Shown here piece after piece: positions 60,796 to 64,000 of a stretch of DNA of 64,000 nucleotides (within the stretch, counting starts at the first letter, position 1; every line of letters starts with the position of its first letter). This stretch comes from Chionoecetes opilio (lineage: Eukaryota > Arthropoda > Malacostraca > Decapoda > Majidae). Under the pieces are notes generated by a model that saw nothing but the letters and a program-made list of their open reading frames with translations, did no database searches and was not told the origin of the DNA. Location: contig JACEEZ010020423.1 of the NCBI GenBank assembly GCA_016584305.1, positions 256,501-320,500 on the forward strand, in the 5' to 3' direction. The position numbers were made by a program, and so were the translations under genes.

Positions 60796-61085
60796 CTGCA
60801 GGAACACAAGGCTGGCTGTCATGCAGCTGCAGACCCACACTGACCCTCATGGAATAAGCTTACTGACACAGTATTACACCACTCTTGTCATCAACTTACT
60901 GACACAGCCCCAAGGACATGTAGGTGGCCTGCATTCAATCAACACAATCAATAAAAATATAAATGAATGAGGGAAACATTTTTCTGTGATAAAATATGAC
61001 AGTTGTCAGGTGGCAAAGCAATGTTATGAGACTAGAGGAATGACACACATGAGGAGAGGACGTGAAAAACAACCAGCAAACAATA
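60796..61085 (-). other. NIPBL intron (start), nothing recognised
   Basis: Continuation of the NIPBL gene upstream of exon a. No exon is visible between here and 64000. Confidence 0.6.
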
Positions 61086-61632
61086 GAGGCCTCTTCCATT
61101 TGCGACATTTCAAGAACCAGTTCACGGAACCCAAGAGTTCAGGCGTTCCATTTGCGCACAAAAACCTGGGTCCGAGGCAAAGCGCGTAGTGACTCAGCAA
61201 AACCCGTGAACTTTCTCTACTCACATAGGCAGGTGGGTAGCTTGGGTAGAGTTTTCAGTTCATAACAAACAATGGTCGCCTTGGGCCCTATTTCTCTTAT
61301 CGTGAAGGGTTTTCCGCATGCACGAGTCGGAGAGGATGTCAGACGGCATAAAAGAGTCATACATGGCTGGTGGAGGCCATGCGTTCCCATGATCTTAAAC
61401 TTGATATGATCCCTTCACATAGCAGCTGCTAGCTGAGTTATATCTCTTGTTATCTCTCTCTCTTCGTTATCTCTTTCTCTCTCTTAAATTGCCTCGCCAG
61501 CTGAGTATGTTTGTAAACAAAAAACGGGGTTTTTGCGTTCCATTTGTGACATGCGAACCCAACCCTGAACCCAGAACCCAACCCTGAACTGAAAAAACTG
61601 GTTCATGCAACTTGGGCACAAATGGAAGAGGC
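61086..61632. mobile_element. Inverted-repeat MITE with AGGCCTCTTCCATTTG ends
   Basis: GAGGCCTCTTCCATTTGCG near 61088 is mirrored by CACAAATGGAAGAGGCCTT near 61618. A CTCTCTCT run sits inside. No transposase. Target duplication unclear. Confidence 0.7.
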
Positions 61633-61970
61633 CTTATAGTCTATTTTTTTTATTATGGTCAAAATGCACTAAGGAAGCCACGCCCCCTGCCTCCCCTTCT
61701 ATTCTATGGCAGCTGATTGTGATGCCCCACATCACACCAATCAAATATCTTCACTACTAATAAACAGCGCAACCTGGAGAGCATCTTCACTCAGAGGGTA
61801 CAAATCAATCCTTGTAGTTTAGAATTGCTCTGTCAGTTGGTCACACCTGTTTAAATAGTGAAGATTTCGATTGTATGATGATCAGGGTCACAATCAGTGC
61901 CCCGTAGATAAGGGGAGGCATGGTGCTTCCTTGTGCATTTTGACCATAATAAACGAAATAGACTATAGTG
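61633..61970. mobile_element. MITE with about 60-base inverted repeats
   Basis: TAGTCTATTT, then TTATTATGGTCAAAATGCAC, AAGGAAGC and CCTCCCCTT at the left are mirrored at the right (GTGCATTTTGACCATAATAA, AATAGACTATAG). It adjoins the previous MITE and may be nested or adjacent to it. TA flanks are possible. Confidence 0.8.
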
Positions 61971-62790
61971 TCATTCTGTGTGATACTGATGCAGTATACA
62001 ATCATCACTATTGTCTCACATACCCTTAGATATTCCTCCAAAAGCATCAATTTGATCATCTTCCTCACTTTAGCTGAAATGCAGCATAGTCTGTACAATG
62101 TATAGAATAAAGTTCCATTCATTGTCTTATCATCCATACCAATATTCTTACCTTGCTTATTCTCCGCCACTCATCGTAAACAACTAGTAGCCATGAGTAC
62201 ACATCCTTCTAGCCACTAATTCGCTATATCTCTTCTTCACTTTACTGCTGCACGACATGTCTGTGAATCTTTCACCAATACAATACATCACCACTACGCA
62301 CTCATAACTTCAATACATCCACACGCCTCTCACTCCCCTCTGACATTGCCTTACAATCTGAATATCATAACCTATATCTTGCCTGACATTTGTGTATGTA
62401 GTCTCATAATTCTTGAAGAAATTATGGAATTAGTTATGTCATTAGCCAGGTATGACTAACAAGCTGATTCCTCTACACCTACGCCATTCACTCTGATCTC
62501 CTTTTCCTTTATACACCGAGGATCTAGAAACAACTGTCCACTCTTCCTTCCTTCCAGGCTACGGTACAAAGGACATGCATCCAGCCACTTAGAAGCTTCT
62601 CAACCATACTTCAACATTTCATCTGTAATCGCAACTATACTTGGTGCTTCTCCACACTGAAGATCATCAATGAAGTACTCCATAACTTCTCATTTAGTCA
62701 TCAATCCTGAGAATCAATTTTAATATCACTTTGTTCATATATTTTTCCTCCAGCCTCTTTCATTCCTATGCATGACACTACTGCCTTCCC
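61971..62790. other. NIPBL intron, unassigned
   Basis: Pyrimidine-rich stretches (62200-62780) resemble LINE antisense sequence but no frame could be assigned. Confidence 0.4.
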
Positions 62791-63003
62791 TTAAGCCTTG
62801 AGACCCAGAACGTAATTTCCATTGTAATTTGGGTACCATTAGACAATTTTTAGTGACTATAAGCAGTATTTTATAGATATGACCTGTTAAGTATCCTTGT
62901 CGACTAACTAATTTGGTATATTAAGTGACTTTTCGTAATTGTATGGCTTGACAACATACAACTTTTTATAGTCAAAGGAAAGATCTGGGTGTGAAGGGGT
63001 TAA
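62791..63003. mobile_element. TTAA-flanked MITE, copy 2
   Basis: TTAA at 62791-62794 and 63000-63003. Same internal sequence as copy 1 (GAACGTAATTTCCATTGTAA, CTAACTAATTTGGTATATTA). The left TTAAG differs by one base from the others. Confidence 0.85.
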
Positions 63004-63276
63004 TTGTTCACATTCACCATTTCTTCAAAATAAGTCCATCTTCTTCAGACATCCTGGTTTTCCTCAATGCATCTTACTACTATTATCCTTCACCTCCTTC
63101 CCTCCACTGCTCCGTGTTTTCCCTGCTCCTACTTGTACTTCCTTTCAATATATCATTATCTTTCTATTGCTCTATAATTCCTACAAAATATTTTGTTCAC
63201 TTTTTAATTTTGTTTCATCCACTATTTCACTCCCCTGTTACAGACCATTTTCCTTGTATCCCGTATGGTGTATGGT
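63004..63276. other. Unassigned sequence between two MITE copies
   Basis: Pyrimidine-rich, open frame without a domain. Confidence 0.5.
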
Positions 63277-63488
63277 TTAACCCCTTGAGACTCGGAACGT
63301 AATTTCCATTGTTATTTGGGTACCATTAAACAATTTTTATTGACTATAAGCAATGTTTTATAGATATGACCTGTTTAGTATCCTTGTCCATTAGCAAATT
63401 TGGTATTATAAATTATTTTTTGTAATTTTATGGCTAACAACATACAATTTTTTATAGCAAAGGAAAGATCTGGGTGTGAAGGGGTTAA
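63277..63488. mobile_element. TTAA-flanked MITE, copy 3
   Basis: TTAA at 63277-63280 and 63485-63488. 212 bases, same family as copies 1 and 2, closest to copy 2. Confidence 0.88.
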
Positions 63489-63754
63489 GAAATCACTGAT
63501 AGGAAGCTTGCTAGACGGGACAATATCTACATGGTTTGGCAGGCATGTCGCTGTCATCAACTGGATAGAGCGGCGCCTCATTTATCTTTGTTGTTTTAAC
63601 TTTTCCAAGGCCATACACAGACATAAAGGCATGGTTTGATAGTAATCCAATGTCTACACTTCCTCCATACTTTCCATACACCTATCCAACCACATGAAAA
63701 AGATAAACCCTATTGACCAATTATGTCAGAATACAACTTTATCAGTGTGCTATG
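63489..63754. other. Unassigned
   Basis: No gene or repeat recognised. Confidence 0.5.
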
Positions 63755-64000
63755 ATTTCAGGTTTACCGGAGTGCTGAGTTCTTTGGAACAGATCACAGA
63801 CTTGTTGTTGCTACATTTAAGCTTCATGTCAAGTCCAGAAGAATCTCAAGAGGTAACCATACTGTGTTTCATCTTGAGAAACTGAAGGACTTGACATGTG
63901 CTCATGAGTATGTGGTGGCAGTCTCAAATCGGTTTGATGTGCTCGGTGCTCTCGGGGACCCTGTAGAACTGTGGGATACCTTCAAACGTGAAACTCTACA
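63755..64000 (+). pseudogene. LINE endonuclease/linker fragment, runs off the window
   Basis: Reading across a shift near 63835: VYRSAEFFGTDHRLVVATFK, LHVKSRRISRGNHTVFHLEK, LKDLTCAHEYVVAVSNRFDV, LGALGDPVELWDTFKRETL. The FFGTDHRLV block is the end of a LINE apurinic endonuclease (SDH-type motif here TDH), followed by the linker to the RT. The RT would lie beyond 64000. Confidence 0.75.

Overview
This is eukaryotic nuclear DNA, most likely from an arthropod and probably a decapod crustacean such as a crab. The evidence is intron-split genes with GT-AG sites, TTAGG/TAAGG runs (the arthropod telomere unit), long GT, GA and TA microsatellites, tRNA-derived SINEs, and a dense load of hAT, TTAA-type, Harbinger-like, Helitron, Ty3 and LINE elements. 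No species marker was seen, so the taxon is an inference. There is nothing bacterial here: no operon, no CRISPR array and no rRNA.

Two conserved host genes frame the window, both on the minus strand. The 5' end of PAXBP1 (GCFC1) lies on the left: exon 1 at 12907-13117 and exon 2 at 1447-1625, with matching splice phases across an 11.3 kb intron. The C-terminal part of Nipped-B/NIPBL, the cohesin loader, lies on the right: 18 exons from 60795 down to a stop at 41049, 1204 codons, every junction in phase. The 5' part of NIPBL lies beyond 64000 and the rest of PAXBP1 lies before base 1.

PAXBP1 intron 1 (1626-12906) holds an intronless CCDC25-like retrocopy (4893-6209) with a GA-rich minisatellite upstream that ends in a strong splice donor. 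It also holds LINE and hAT pieces, a TTAA element, large inverted repeats (9.2-12.8 kb) and an interstitial TTAGG stretch.

The intergenic block (13.2-41 kb) is nested mobile DNA. A Ty3-type LTR element (13760-18597, 5-bp duplication CTACC) sits inside a TA-flanked inverted-repeat element. A jockey-like LINE follows. Then come three inverted-repeat elements lying almost end to end (22064-25841, 25846-27491, 27525-30110). The first is a foldback containing a hAT that contains a Helitron-like element that contains a minisatellite. The third contains a hAT remnant with a transposase C-terminus, itself broken by another element. At 30764-34307 two identical 214-bp direct repeats flank a 141-codon open frame that joins a ribosomal protein L23 N-terminus to a beta-tubulin segment. 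This is the most unusual object in the window.

NIPBL introns carry LINE fragments in both orientations, a tRNA SINE with a long GA tail, and several minisatellites (38 bp x 15, 37 bp x 6, and 33 bp x 5 inside a LINE reading frame). The genes do not form a joint pathway. PAXBP1 (transcription/splicing) and NIPBL (cohesin loading) are independent nuclear housekeeping genes separated by a transposon graveyard.
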